Source of the DNA: CAYUCJ01 sp049282265
Lineage (GTDB): Bacteria; Desulfobacterota; DSM-4660; Desulfatiglandales; Desulfatiglandaceae
Assembly (NCBI GenBank): GCA_049282265.1
Contig: JBAPTR010000341.1
Location: 1 to 31,210, forward strand
Reading direction: 5' to 3'
Length of the DNA stretch: 31,210 bases
Positions 16,070-23,599 of this stretch are shown here, piece after piece. A model generated the notes under the pieces. It was not told the DNA's origin. It saw only the letters and a program-made list of their open reading frames with translations, and did not search any database. Made by a program: the position numbers and the translations under genes. How positions within the stretch are numbered: position 1 is the stretch's first letter; each line of letters opens with the position of its first letter.

Positions 16070-18157
16070 ATGGCTGAAGATATTCGCTGGACCAAGACAC
16101 ACTGCGCCAGGATGGACCATGGCGGGTGCGCACTCCTGCTAGGCGTCAAGGAGAATCGGATCTTGAAGGTGAAGGGAGACCCGGAGGGATTTCTGAATAG
16201 GGGATACATTTGCTCCAAAGGCCTCATTTCTCATGAAAAACTGCAGCACCCGGACAGGCTGAGACACCCCTTGAAAAGAAAGGGAAAGCCGGGAGAGGGA
16301 GAATGGGAACGGATTTCCTGGCCGGAGGCCATCGATGAAATCAGCCGGAAATTCTTAGAGATCAGGGAGGCGTCGGGCGCGCGCGCGGTGGCCTTCTGCC
16401 AGGGGATGCCCAAGGGGCTGGAACACTTCGTATTGATCCGCCTGGCCAATATCTTCGGATCTCCCAATGTGGTGGCTGCCCAGGATGTCTGTCACGCACC
16501 CCGAGAGGTGAGTGGGATGCACACCTGTGGTTTTTACCCCGTGGTTGATTTCCATCATCAGAGTGATCTGGTGGTCCTCTGGGCGAGTAATGTCCTAAGG
16601 ACCAACGAAGAAGGGGTGGTCGGCAGTCTGCTCATGAATCAGGCAAAAAACGGGGCGCAGATAATGGTCGTGGATTCAAGGAAAACAGCGCTTGCCGAAA
16701 AGGCCCGATACTGGCTCCAGCCTAAGCCGGGAAGCGATCACGCCCTGGCACTGGCCTTCCTGCACGTTATCATTGAAGAAAAACTGTATGATGAAGCGTT
16801 CGTGGAAGAGTGGACCTCGGGCTTTCAAGAATTGGCAACGCATGTCAAACAATACGGTCCCGAGCGCATGGCAGACATCACCTGGGTCCCTCCTGACCTG
16901 ATCAGGAAGGCGGCGAGATACTACGCCGCTTCACACCCCGCGGCCATCCAGTGGGGCAACCCGCTTGAACAACAGGAAAACAATTTCCATACTGCCCGTG
17001 CCCTTGTTGCACTGATGGCCATCTGCGGAAATCTGGATGTTCCCGGCGGCAACATCCAGGCAAACGAACCCCCTGTCCTCGGACTGGGCAGGTTTGTTCG
17101 GGCGGATCTCGTTCCAGACAAGCGGAAGGAAATGATCCATGCTTACCATCACACGATTCCAAGGCTCATGACGGTCCCGCCCGCCTATTTCAGGCAGGCG
17201 GTGTTAGAGGAGATCCCCTATCCCGTCAGGGGGGCATACATGCAGTGCACCAACCCTCTGCTCACCTGGGCTGACAGCAGAAAGACCTACGATGCATTCA
17301 AAAGGCTCGATTTCCTGGCCGTTTCAGAGCTTTTCATGACCCCAACCGCGGCCCTGGCAGACATCGTGCTGCCTGCAGCCACCCACTTTGAATTCAACGA
17401 TCTGGGTCATTACGGCCTGGGGCACGGCATTATCCTCGCCAGACCAAAGATCGTGGATCCCCCGCCGGAATGCTGGTCGGATATAAAGATCCTCAATGCG
17501 CTTGGAAAATCAATGACTGCTCCCGAATTCTGGTATGAAGACGAAGACGCTTTCCTGGAAGCGGTGCTGGAACCCTCGGGCCTTTGCTGGAAAGAATTTA
17601 GGGAACAGGGCTTTTTGAAAGGTGAGGAAAACTTCAGAAAATACGAGCCGAAGGGGTTCCGGACCCCCACGGGAAAAGTGGAGCTGGTGCTGAGTACCGC
17701 CGGGAAGTTCGACCTGCCTCCTTTGCCAATGGCCGAAATTTTGCAGCAGAACAAAGATACGGATTACCCGTTGGTCCTGACGAGTGCCAAGAGTCCCAAT
17801 TATCTTCACTCATCCTATCGATGGGTTGAGGGGCTTCGCAGGAGAGAACCGGAGCCTGTAACCCGGATTCACCCGGATACGGCGGCGGCGAACGGCATAG
17901 CGGATGGCACGGAAGTGGAAATTGAAACCGCCCACGGAAAGATTGTCCAAAAGGCCCATTTGACCCGAGACATACACCCGAAGGTGGTTTATGCATCCTA
18001 CGGCTGGTGGTTTCCTGAAGATGAAAAGGGGAGCGGATTCGGGTGGGAAAAGGCCAATTTCAATATGCTGACGACGGTTGATACCCTGGGAAGGGAATTT
18101 GGAACGCCGAATCTCAAAGGAATTCCCTGTCGGATACGCCGGATTTCAGATGGATAA
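16070..18157 (+). CDS. Molybdopterin-dependent oxidoreductase (DMSO reductase superfamily)
   Basis: 695 residues from the ATG at 16070, with GAGGAG at 16057-16062; an upstream ATG at 16055 lacks a ribosome site. The fold order is the N-terminal Fe-S motif, the Mo-bisPGD core, and a C-terminal dinucleotide-binding domain (VLTSAKSPNYLHSSYR, then a VEIETAHG segment). The usual C-x2/3-C-x3-C-x27-C motif reads C12-x3-D16-x3-C20-x27-C48, with Asp for the second Cys. C141 in AQDVCHAPR aligns with the Mo-ligand Cys/Sec of formate dehydrogenases, including the following His. No Tat signal is seen, so it is likely cytoplasmic. No electron-transfer subunit gene adjoins it. The substrate cannot be named; formate-dehydrogenase-like and thiosulfate/polysulfide-type enzymes are nearest in motif. 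Confidence 0.9.
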   Translation: MAEDIRWTKTHCARMDHGGCALLLGVKENRILKVKGDPEGFLNRGYICSKGLISHEKLQHPDRLRHPLKRKGKPGEGEWERISWPEAIDEISRKFLEIREASGARAVAFCQGMPKGLEHFVLIRLANIFGSPNVVAAQDVCHAPREVSGMHTCGFYPVVDFHHQSDLVVLWASNVLRTNEEGVVGSLLMNQAKNGAQIMVVDSRKTALAEKARYWLQPKPGSDHALALAFLHVIIEEKLYDEAFVEEWTSGFQELATHVKQYGPERMADITWVPPDLIRKAARYYAASHPAAIQWGNPLEQQENNFHTARALVALMAICGNLDVPGGNIQANEPPVLGLGRFVRADLVPDKRKEMIHAYHHTIPRLMTVPPAYFRQAVLEEIPYPVRGAYMQCTNPLLTWADSRKTYDAFKRLDFLAVSELFMTPTAALADIVLPAATHFEFNDLGHYGLGHGIILARPKIVDPPPECWSDIKILNALGKSMTAPEFWYEDEDAFLEAVLEPSGLCWKEFREQGFLKGEENFRKYEPKGFRTPTGKVELVLSTAGKFDLPPLPMAEILQQNKDTDYPLVLTSAKSPNYLHSSYRWVEGLRRREPEPVTRIHPDTAAANGIADGTEVEIETAHGKIVQKAHLTRDIHPKVVYASYGWWFPEDEKGSGFGWEKANFNMLTTVDTLGREFGTPNLKGIPCRIRRISDG

Positions 18158-18207
18158 TGTGGAAAGAAGTGGTAGACCTGCCCACGGTTTTGTGAGATAA
18201 AAGACAC

Positions 18208-19002
18208 ATGGCGATACGATATTCAAAAAAAGGATGTATCTTAAAGTCCACTTTTGTTGCCTTTTTTGTGATGGTCCTGTTCCTGGTCGCATCGACGGTT
18301 TGTGCCGAGCGGCCGTTTCCGAAGCCCATGGGCCTGGTAAACGATTTTGGTGAGGTCATTTCCACCGCTTACAGGCAGAAGATCGGGGCCGTTGCCAACG
18401 AGGTCCTCAAAAAGACGGGCACGGCCATTGTGATCGTGACCATGCCTGATATCGGAGGCGCCGAATACAACGACTATGCCAACCGTCTCTACAGTGCATG
18501 GGGAATTGGCAAAAAGGGAGAGGACAAAGGGGTCCTGATTTTTGTTGCGGTGAAAGAGCGGAAGATGCGCATCGAGACCGGATACGGGGCGGAAGGCATA
18601 CTCCCTGACGGTCTGGTGGGAGAGATCCGCGACACCTATATGATTCCTGCATTGCGGAAGAACCGGTTTGGAGAAGGGATCTTCAACGGTACAGTTGCCA
18701 TCGCCCGGGTGATTGCGAAAAACGCGGGTGTAACACTTACGGGCACTTCCGGCACAAGCCCCCCTGCCAAAAAGGGAAGATCCCGCTTCACCTTCCTGCC
18801 CCTTCTCATCCTCTTCATTGTGTTCATGTTTCTGCCGAGACGAAGGGGCGCTTCCTGGCTCTTCTTCCTGCCTTTCTTCCTGGGCGGCGGCCGGGGATTT
18901 GGTTCGGGTGGTACAGGCGGTAGTTTCGGTGGCTTTGGAGGCGGCTTTGGTGGTTTCGGAGGAGGAATGAGCGGCGGCGGCGGCGCCGGAGGAGGGTTCT
19001 AG
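18208..19002 (+). CDS. TPM-domain (YgcG-type) membrane protein
   Basis: 264 residues: an N-terminal signal or membrane helix (FVAFFVMVLFLVASTVCA), a TPM domain (about 36-170) with GLVNDFGEVIS, YANRLYSAWGIGKKGEDKGV and METGYGAEGILPD-like blocks (here RIETGYGAEGILPD), a basic segment, a second membrane helix (about 193-209, FTFLPLLILFIVFMFLP), a third hydrophobic stretch, and a very glycine-rich C-terminus (GGFGGGFGGFGGG). TPM proteins of this build are often found with LemA, as here, and are thought to act in the envelope; biochemical role unsettled. The domain is expected on the outer face of the inner membrane. It starts 50 bp after the oxidoreductase gene. The next gene's Shine-Dalgarno lies inside its glycine codons. 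Confidence 0.87.
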   Translation: MAIRYSKKGCILKSTFVAFFVMVLFLVASTVCAERPFPKPMGLVNDFGEVISTAYRQKIGAVANEVLKKTGTAIVIVTMPDIGGAEYNDYANRLYSAWGIGKKGEDKGVLIFVAVKERKMRIETGYGAEGILPDGLVGEIRDTYMIPALRKNRFGEGIFNGTVAIARVIAKNAGVTLTGTSGTSPPAKKGRSRFTFLPLLILFIVFMFLPRRRGASWLFFLPFFLGGGRGFGSGGTGGSFGGFGGGFGGFGGGMSGGGGAGGGF

Positions 19003-19004
19003 GT

Positions 19005-19745
19005 ATGGCAAAATCCCCTAAAGTCCCGGGAGAGATATTTCAGGAGTTTACGGACGACTATAAGGCTGCTCTGGGTGAAGATCTGGTGAGCATCGTCCTT
19101 TACGGCAGTGGTGCGGGCGCGGATTACCTGCCCGGAAAATCTGATCTTAATTTCATGATCGTCCTCAGCGAGCAGGGAATTGAGGCCCTGGACCGGGCCT
19201 TTGGCGCAGTGAAGAAATGGCGAAAGAGGGGCGTTGCGGTCCCTCTGTTTCTGACCGAGGAATATCTGGAGACGTCCCTGGACGTCTATCCCATCGAATA
19301 CCTGGAATTTCGAGATCGGTATGTGCCGGTTTACGGGAAAGATGTACTCAAGGATCTGGATTTTGATAAAGAGAGTCTCCGGCTTCAGTGTGAGAGGGAA
19401 ATCAAGGGCAAGCTCCTGTTGTTGAGGCATGCCTTTCTGGAGAGTGAAGGCAAGGGACATGTCTTAAAGGAGGTTGTCGTGCGTTCCCTCACGGCATTTA
19501 TGGCCATTTTCAATGCCCTCCTCTATCTCAAGGGTGAAACCGTCCCTGTGGAAAAGCGGGAAAGGGTCAGGACCATCTGCGAGGACTTTGAATTGGACTA
19601 CGCGGTATTTGAAAAGCTTCTCGACGTCAAGGAGAAAAAAATGAAACTTACGGCCTCCGACATGAAGGAACTTTTCAAGGCCTATCTCAAGGCTGTGGGG
19701 AGTTTGGCCCGCCGGGTGGACCGAATGGAATTGAAGACTTCGTAA
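19005..19745 (+). CDS. Nucleotidyltransferase-fold protein with D-x-N active-site variant
   Basis: 246 residues starting 2 nt after the TPM stop, with GGAGGAGGG at 18988-18996 as ribosome site, so tightly coupled. The N-terminal part (about 28-100) has the polymerase-beta/minimal nucleotidyltransferase signature: VLYGSGAGADYLPGKSDLNF, GS at 34-35. The second acidic residue of the usual D-x-D pair is Asn (D47-L-N49). The C-terminal half (about 120-246) is helical and charged, like helical partners of such domains. If active it would transfer a nucleotide to a protein or small molecule, but the Asn makes this uncertain. Context: between TPM and LemA genes of a presumed envelope cluster. Repeat copy D follows at once. 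Confidence 0.75.
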   Translation: MAKSPKVPGEIFQEFTDDYKAALGEDLVSIVLYGSGAGADYLPGKSDLNFMIVLSEQGIEALDRAFGAVKKWRKRGVAVPLFLTEEYLETSLDVYPIEYLEFRDRYVPVYGKDVLKDLDFDKESLRLQCEREIKGKLLLLRHAFLESEGKGHVLKEVVVRSLTAFMAIFNALLYLKGETVPVEKRERVRTICEDFELDYAVFEKLLDVKEKKMKLTASDMKELFKAYLKAVGSLARRVDRMELKTS

Positions 19746-20003
19746 AGTCCCAGGTCATGCCTCAGGCGGCATCCTTTGAGTAAGAATATGGAACCGAACC
19801 TGACAATCTTTTTCAAATGCTTTCTAAACGCTCCGGAGCGGTTGGACGCCGATTTGGGGTTTAGCGCTTCATCATTGAAGCGCGTAAGGTTTGTGAGGCG
19901 TAAACCCCAAATAGCCGTCCATGTCGAGGCCCCGTGCCAAGCGCACGATGAGAAAGCACTTGAAAAAGATTGTCAGATCCGCTTCCTTAAGCGTGCTATA
20001 TAA
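19746..20003. repeat. Intergenic repeat copy D: most complete nested palindrome
   Basis: The 379-bp gap before lemA holds a small hairpin with atgcc / ggcat (about 19756-19772). Outer arms 19800-19825 and 19951-19976 pair at 25 of 26 positions. The second stem 19844-19863 / 19901-19920 pairs at 18 of 20. A perfect 8-bp inner hairpin gcgcttca (19864-19871) / tgaagcgc (19876-19883) caps it. The element begins almost at the stop of the preceding gene. Confidence 0.9.
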
Positions 20004-20049
20004 GGTGACTTTGTATGAATAGCAGATGAGCGGGATTTATTTAATCATT

Positions 20050-20098
20050 AAGGCATTTGAATTTCATTTGACATTTGAGCTTTGACATTTGGTATTTC
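20050..20098 (+). repeat. Periodic catttga-type short repeats upstream of lemA
   Basis: An AT-rich stretch contains catttga, catttgacattt and ctttgacatttgg in succession, on the complement a run of caaatg units. TTGACA at 20068-20073 lies within it, with a poor -10 (GTATTT) 18 bp on, so it may also carry the lemA promoter. Confidence 0.5.
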
Positions 20099-20124
20099 CG
20101 GTTTATTTGGGTCAGGAGGTCAAA

Positions 20125-20706
20125 ATGAGTAGGACGCTGAAAACCGTTCTTATTGTAGTGGGAATCCTTTTCCTCATCATCTTGATTCCCTTTCTCTATC
20201 TGAAGGGGACCTATAACGGCCTCGTTCAAATGGACGAGGGGGTAAAGGCGGCATGGGCACAGGTGGAAAACCAGCTCCAACGCCGCTACGACCTGATTCC
20301 AAACTACGTGGAGACGGTAAAGGGTTACGCACAGCATGAAAAGGACGTGTTCATCAAGGTAACCGAAGCCCGATCAAGGGTCGCGGGAGCGGGCAAGATC
20401 GGGGACAAGATACAGGCCAACAATCAACTCTCCTCGGCGCTGGGCCGATTGCTTGTCGTGGTCGAACGCTATCCGGAACTCAAGGCCAATACCAATTTCA
20501 TCCGTTTGCAGGATGAACTGGCCGGCACCGAAAACCGCATCGCTGTTGAACGGCGCCGCTACAACGAGGCGGTCAGGGCCTACAACGTCAAAATTCGGTC
20601 ATTTCCCACAAACCTCATAGCCGGGATGTTCGGGTTTGAGAAAGCCACCTTTTTTGAGGTGCCCAAGGAACGTCAGGAAGCACCGAAGGTGAAATTTTCA
20701 GAATGA
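20125..20706 (+). CDS. lemA: LemA family membrane protein
   Basis: 193 residues from the ATG at 20125, with AGGAGGT at 20114-20120; an earlier in-frame start lacks a ribosome site. A single N-terminal membrane helix (VLIVVGILFLIILIPFLYL) is followed by the LemA helical domain: YNGLVQMDEGVKAAWAQVEN, QLQRRYDLIPNYVETVKGYA, SALGRLLVVVERYPELKAN, and the conserved ELAGTENRIAVERRRYNEAV, YNVKIRSFPTNLIAGMFGF. Length is typical (about 185-200). The soluble helical bundle is expected outside the cytoplasm. The function is not firmly known. Association with a TPM-domain gene is common. It is followed after 1 nt by an unknown gene, then Smr and cNMP/PilZ genes, so this is the head of a likely operon. Confidence 0.93.
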   Translation: MSRTLKTVLIVVGILFLIILIPFLYLKGTYNGLVQMDEGVKAAWAQVENQLQRRYDLIPNYVETVKGYAQHEKDVFIKVTEARSRVAGAGKIGDKIQANNQLSSALGRLLVVVERYPELKANTNFIRLQDELAGTENRIAVERRRYNEAVRAYNVKIRSFPTNLIAGMFGFEKATFFEVPKERQEAPKVKFSE

Positions 20707-20707
20707 A

Positions 20708-21064
20708 ATGAGAGGCCCAGACGTCATGATTCGTTCGAAACTCTGGTTCAGGTGCGCGGCCATGCACGATCCGGTAACCCCGGTTGTCGTGAGGCCCGCG
20801 GTTCTCGGCTGGGAAGCCAAGAAAAGGAATGTCGAGCTCACCATTGAGAGGGCATTCAAGGGGGAAGAACTGGTCCTCAGAATGAAGGACTGGGTGACCG
20901 TGGATGTGAAAGAAGCCATTAAGGTTGTCAATAGCTATGGCATGATCAAGGTCCTGGACGAGCGGGACCTCGTAGTGGAAATGGAGACGGAACAGGCCTT
21001 TGAAAGGCTGGAAAAGGCCCTGGTCGAGCGTTTTGGTGACCAGTTGAATCTGGAGAGGATTTAG
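20708..21064 (+). CDS. Hypothetical 118-residue protein in the lemA operon
   Basis: Not recognised. The ATG at 20708 follows the lemA stop by 1 nt; in-frame ATGs at 20726 and 20762 are alternatives, and no clear ribosome site decides between them. It is soluble and mixed alpha/beta with many Val and Glu/Lys residues: VVVRPAVLGWEAKKRNVELT, ERAFKGEELVLRMKDWVTVD, ALVERFGDQLNLERI. No signal peptide or membrane helix. A Cys-x3-His-Asp stretch (CAAMHD) lies near residue 16. Position and spacing show cotranscription with lemA and the Smr gene. Confidence 0.7.
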   Translation: MRGPDVMIRSKLWFRCAAMHDPVTPVVVRPAVLGWEAKKRNVELTIERAFKGEELVLRMKDWVTVDVKEAIKVVNSYGMIKVLDERDLVVEMETEQAFERLEKALVERFGDQLNLERI

Positions 21065-21071
21065 AGGCCCT

Positions 21072-21359
21072 ATGGATCCGGATACCGTTGTCATTCCCGT
21101 GGACGGCATCCTGGATCTTCACGCCTTTGCGCCGAAGGACGTGTCTTCGGTGGTGGCGGAATACCTGGAGGCCTGCCTGGAGGCCGGTATCTTTGAGGTG
21201 AGAATTATTCACGGAAAAGGAAAGGGTGTCTTGAGACGACAGGTCCATGCCATTCTGGAAAGACACCCTCGCGTCAAGGGCTTCAGTCTGGACCCGGGTT
21301 CCTCGGGTTGGGGGGCGACGCTGGTTGGCCTTGACAGTATCGGGAAACAAGCCCGATGA
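21072..21359 (+). CDS. Stand-alone Smr-domain protein
   Basis: 95 residues consisting almost only of a Smr domain. The family motifs are LDLHAFAPKDV near 14-24 and IIHGKGKGVLRRQV near 45-58, the HGxGxG loop of the MutS2/Smr fold. The domain in other proteins has nucleic-acid nicking or ribosome-collision-related endonuclease activity, though stand-alone members are little studied. It starts 7 nt after the upstream stop and lies in the lemA operon. No catalytic partner domain is present. Confidence 0.88.
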   Translation: MDPDTVVIPVDGILDLHAFAPKDVSSVVAEYLEACLEAGIFEVRIIHGKGKGVLRRQVHAILERHPRVKGFSLDPGSSGWGATLVGLDSIGKQAR

Positions 21360-21407
21360 ACAGGGCCGTGATGGCTTATCGAAGCCTGGTGAAGGATGGA
21401 GGTCGCA

Positions 21408-22100
21408 ATGGAACGTTCGGGCATGTACAACATCGCCATTGAGGAAACCTACAATGACGGGCAGACCATCTTCAAGGAAGGGAGCGCCGGGGACTGGGTC
21501 TATATCATTATCTCGGGCAGCGTGGAGATATCCAAGACCGTTGGCAAAGAAAAATATATTATAGAGATATTGAAAGAGGACGAAGTCTTCGGCGAGCTTG
21601 GCTTCATCGGGGGGATCAAGAGAACCGCCGCCGCCAGGGCCGTCGGGGTCACTACCCTCGGCATCATTGACCGTGAATTCCTGGACAAGGAGTTTAATAA
21701 ACTTTCCGCCCAGTTCAGGACCATCCTCGTGTCCATAACCTATCGCTTCAAGAAGATGCTCGATCGGGCCTGTGAATATACGGGCAGGACGGACGCCAGG
21801 ACCCCGAAGGCCCTGTCTATGACATTCAAGGACAGGGAAACTTTCATCAGGGCCTATACCGGAAATATCAGCACCGGGGGGCTTTTTATAAAGACTGAAA
21901 ACCCCCTGGGACCGGGTCATCACTTTGCCCTGAATCTTCAATTGCCCGGCCTTTCGAAGAACATGCAGATCAAGTGTGAGGTGGTATGGTCCAGGAAAAG
22001 GGAGACGAGCACACCGGAGAAGCCGCCCGGAATGGGCGTTAAATTTGCGGAGATCGCCGAAAAAGACTACAAACTCATCAAGCAATATCTGGAGAGATAG
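21408..22100 (+). CDS. Cyclic-nucleotide-binding domain fused to a PilZ domain
   Basis: 230 residues from the ATG at 21408, with GGAGGT at 21398-21403; ATG 21396 is an alternative. The N-terminal CNB domain (about 10-120) has the phosphate-binding cassette FGELGFIGG...KRTAAARA (61-78) with Glu63 and Arg72 in the places that bind cNMP. The C-terminal PilZ-type domain (about 128-230) shows YTGNISTGGLFIKTENPLGP and a PPGMGVKF end, as in the Myxococcus-type PilZ paralogues. The canonical RxxxR c-di-GMP arm is not clear; R143-x4-R148 is the only candidate. It may integrate two nucleotide signals; no DNA-binding or enzymatic domain is present. Last gene of the lemA operon, convergent with trmB. Confidence 0.88.
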   Translation: MERSGMYNIAIEETYNDGQTIFKEGSAGDWVYIIISGSVEISKTVGKEKYIIEILKEDEVFGELGFIGGIKRTAAARAVGVTTLGIIDREFLDKEFNKLSAQFRTILVSITYRFKKMLDRACEYTGRTDARTPKALSMTFKDRETFIRAYTGNISTGGLFIKTENPLGPGHHFALNLQLPGLSKNMQIKCEVVWSRKRETSTPEKPPGMGVKFAEIAEKDYKLIKQYLER

Positions 22101-22145
22101 AAAAGGCGGCTTCCCGTTGGAAAGGTCGTAAAATCCTGGTGTGTT

Positions 22146-23075
22146 TCATTTATTTTGCCGCTTTGCGGCTTCCCACACCAGGTCCAGGGCCTGCTGTGCA
22201 CCCACGGTTGGAATAAGGCCGCATCCCTTGGCAGGGCGGATATGCCATGCTCCTTTCAAATCGCAAATTTCAATCCAGAAATCCTGTTTGAAACTGTCCT
22301 CGATGACCAGAGTTCTCAGCATTGCCCGCCTGCGGACCGGATCAAAGATGTAGTCTTTGAATTCAACAACGATTTTTTCCCGGCTCCCGGACGGCTTGAA
22401 CTCCTCATGGTTGAATCTCCGGATCAGGCGTGTCTGCAACGGTATATCCTCCTTGATCAGCATGGATTGGTGGTTTTTCTTGACGAGCCGAAGCTCATAG
22501 AAATGTTCCTGCCCTAGATCCTGCCATTTGCGCTCGTATTTCGTCTCGCATATGGGAGGAATGGTTTGTCTGTGCAGGTCGAATCCCGTCCCTGTGGCCT
22601 GTGCGACCATCCATTCGAAATAGCCTTTGTGGTCCGTGACGATCCGAATATTTCCCCCTGAAACGAGTCGACTGTTCATGAGTGTGAGAAAATCCGTCGA
22701 AAAAAGGCGATACCGGAAATGGCGTTTTTTGGGCCAGGGGCAGGGAAAGAGGCTGTCCAGGCTCGAAATGGAACCATCCTCAAAAAGCCTTTCAAGGGCC
22801 ACACGGGCATCCACTCGAACAAGCTTGGCGTTTGACACCTTCGCCAGGCCTATTTTCCGGAGGGTGCGGCGAATGGGCATCCAACCTGTTTCGATCCCCA
22901 CAATCCCCCAGTGGGGATGGGCCAGGGCTTGTCGAACCAGAAAGTCCCCAAGGCCAAAACCGATTTCTACGTGAAGACGGGTTGATTCGGGGAAAAAGGC
23001 ATTCCATGCCAGCGGCCGTCTCAAGTCCGGCCAGGGCATCAGCGGTTCTAGAGAGATGTAGGGAGGAAGTCCCAT
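22146..23075 (-). CDS. trmB: tRNA (guanine-N7-)-methyltransferase TrmB with C-terminal extension
   Basis: 309 residues from the ATG at 23075 (AAGGA upstream); an ATG at 23117 lacks a ribosome site. TrmB methylates G46 in the tRNA variable loop using SAM. The SAM motif is HVEIGFGLGDFL (near residue 35), GIVGIETGW follows, then SLFPCPWPKKRHFRYR (near 118-133), RIVTDHKGYFEWM, and the late TKYERKWQDLG motif. The Asp of the usual FPDPW is Cys here. The protein is about 90 residues longer than E. coli TrmB (239); the extra C-terminal part (about 220-309; KIVVEFKDYIFDP, FWIEICDLKGAWHIRPAKG) is beta-rich and unrecognised. Not in an operon. Confidence 0.92.
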   Translation of the reverse strand: MGLPPYISLEPLMPWPDLRRPLAWNAFFPESTRLHVEIGFGLGDFLVRQALAHPHWGIVGIETGWMPIRRTLRKIGLAKVSNAKLVRVDARVALERLFEDGSISSLDSLFPCPWPKKRHFRYRLFSTDFLTLMNSRLVSGGNIRIVTDHKGYFEWMVAQATGTGFDLHRQTIPPICETKYERKWQDLGQEHFYELRLVKKNHQSMLIKEDIPLQTRLIRRFNHEEFKPSGSREKIVVEFKDYIFDPVRRRAMLRTLVIEDSFKQDFWIEICDLKGAWHIRPAKGCGLIPTVGAQQALDLVWEAAKRQNK

Positions 23076-23160
23076 AGATCTTTTTTCCTTATCCCGGTTT
23101 CCACGAGTCGAACGCATCAGCGTTAAGGGCCAGGGTGTTTTTGACCGGAAGAAGCGTTTT

Positions 23161-23189
23161 TTGACTCGCTACGCATTTTCATTTATTAT
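23161..23189 (+). promoter_or_regulatory. Strong candidate sigma70 promoter for the DUF6812-like gene
   Basis: TTGACT (23161-23166) and TATTAT (23184-23189) are separated by exactly 17 bp of AT-rich sequence. The leader to the next start would be about 150 nt and includes the hairpin at 23227-23270. Confidence 0.55.
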
Positions 23190-23226
23190 TAGACAAATTT
23201 CTGCTATGACAAGGATTATCTTTGAT

Positions 23227-23270
23227 GGCTTCGTAAAAGTCCGTCCAGCAACGGACTCCCAGCGAAGTCG
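23227..23270. repeat. Solo copy of the 3' repeat module (hairpin) in a 5' leader
   Basis: ggcttcg pairs with cgaagtc (one G-U) and agtccgt (23238-23244) with acggact (23251-23257), a stable hairpin with a 6-nt loop. The sequence matches the gacttcgttggaagtcc module that follows the palindromes at 13.3, 24.1 and 31.0 kb. Confidence 0.65.
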
Positions 23271-23348
23271 TTTTGACTGAAACTCCTTGCAGTATAGTCG
23301 TTAGCCGTGATTATCTACCGATTTTGTGAAAAATGGGAGGGAAAGATC

Positions 23349-23585
23349 ATGAATGCGCCTGCAAAACAGTATATGAGTGAGTATCGAAATATCACCGTAA
23401 GGACAACGGACGGTTCAACCGTTCGCGGACGGATCAATCTGGGAATACAAGAGAGGGTTTCAGACCTTTTCACCAGGTCTGAAAAGCCCTTTGTTGTTGT
23501 AACGGAAGCTACCCACAGAGACGGTGAAGGGAAGGTCCTTGTGATGAACAAGGCCAACATCGTCTGGGTTGAGCCGGAAGACTAG
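23349..23585 (+). CDS. Small beta-rich protein, DUF6812-like
   Basis: 78 residues from the ATG at 23349, with GGGAGGG at 23335-23341; an upstream in-frame start is not supported. The sequence YRNITVRTTDGSTVRGRINL, VSDLFTRSEKPFVVVTEAT, VLVMNKANIVWVEPED suggests a small beta-barrel or Sm-like fold. It resembles short DUF6812-type proteins of deltaproteobacteria and related anaerobes, from memory of the pattern only. No signal peptide or membrane helix. Function unknown. It has its own promoter and is followed by repeat copy E, so it is probably monocistronic. Confidence 0.75.
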   Translation: MNAPAKQYMSEYRNITVRTTDGSTVRGRINLGIQERVSDLFTRSEKPFVVVTEATHRDGEGKVLVMNKANIVWVEPED

Positions 23586-23599
23586 ACGTCTGTCCGAGA

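Noticed and set aside
18241..19011. 256-residue minus-strand ORF
   Set aside because: Shadow of the TPM gene; open because of its glycine-rich codons.
19776..20003. 75-residue ORF
   Set aside because: Lies entirely in repeat copy D and has no ribosome site.
20946..22085. 379-residue ORF on the minus strand
   Set aside because: Antisense shadow of the Smr and cNMP/PilZ genes, which have clear domains and ribosome sites.
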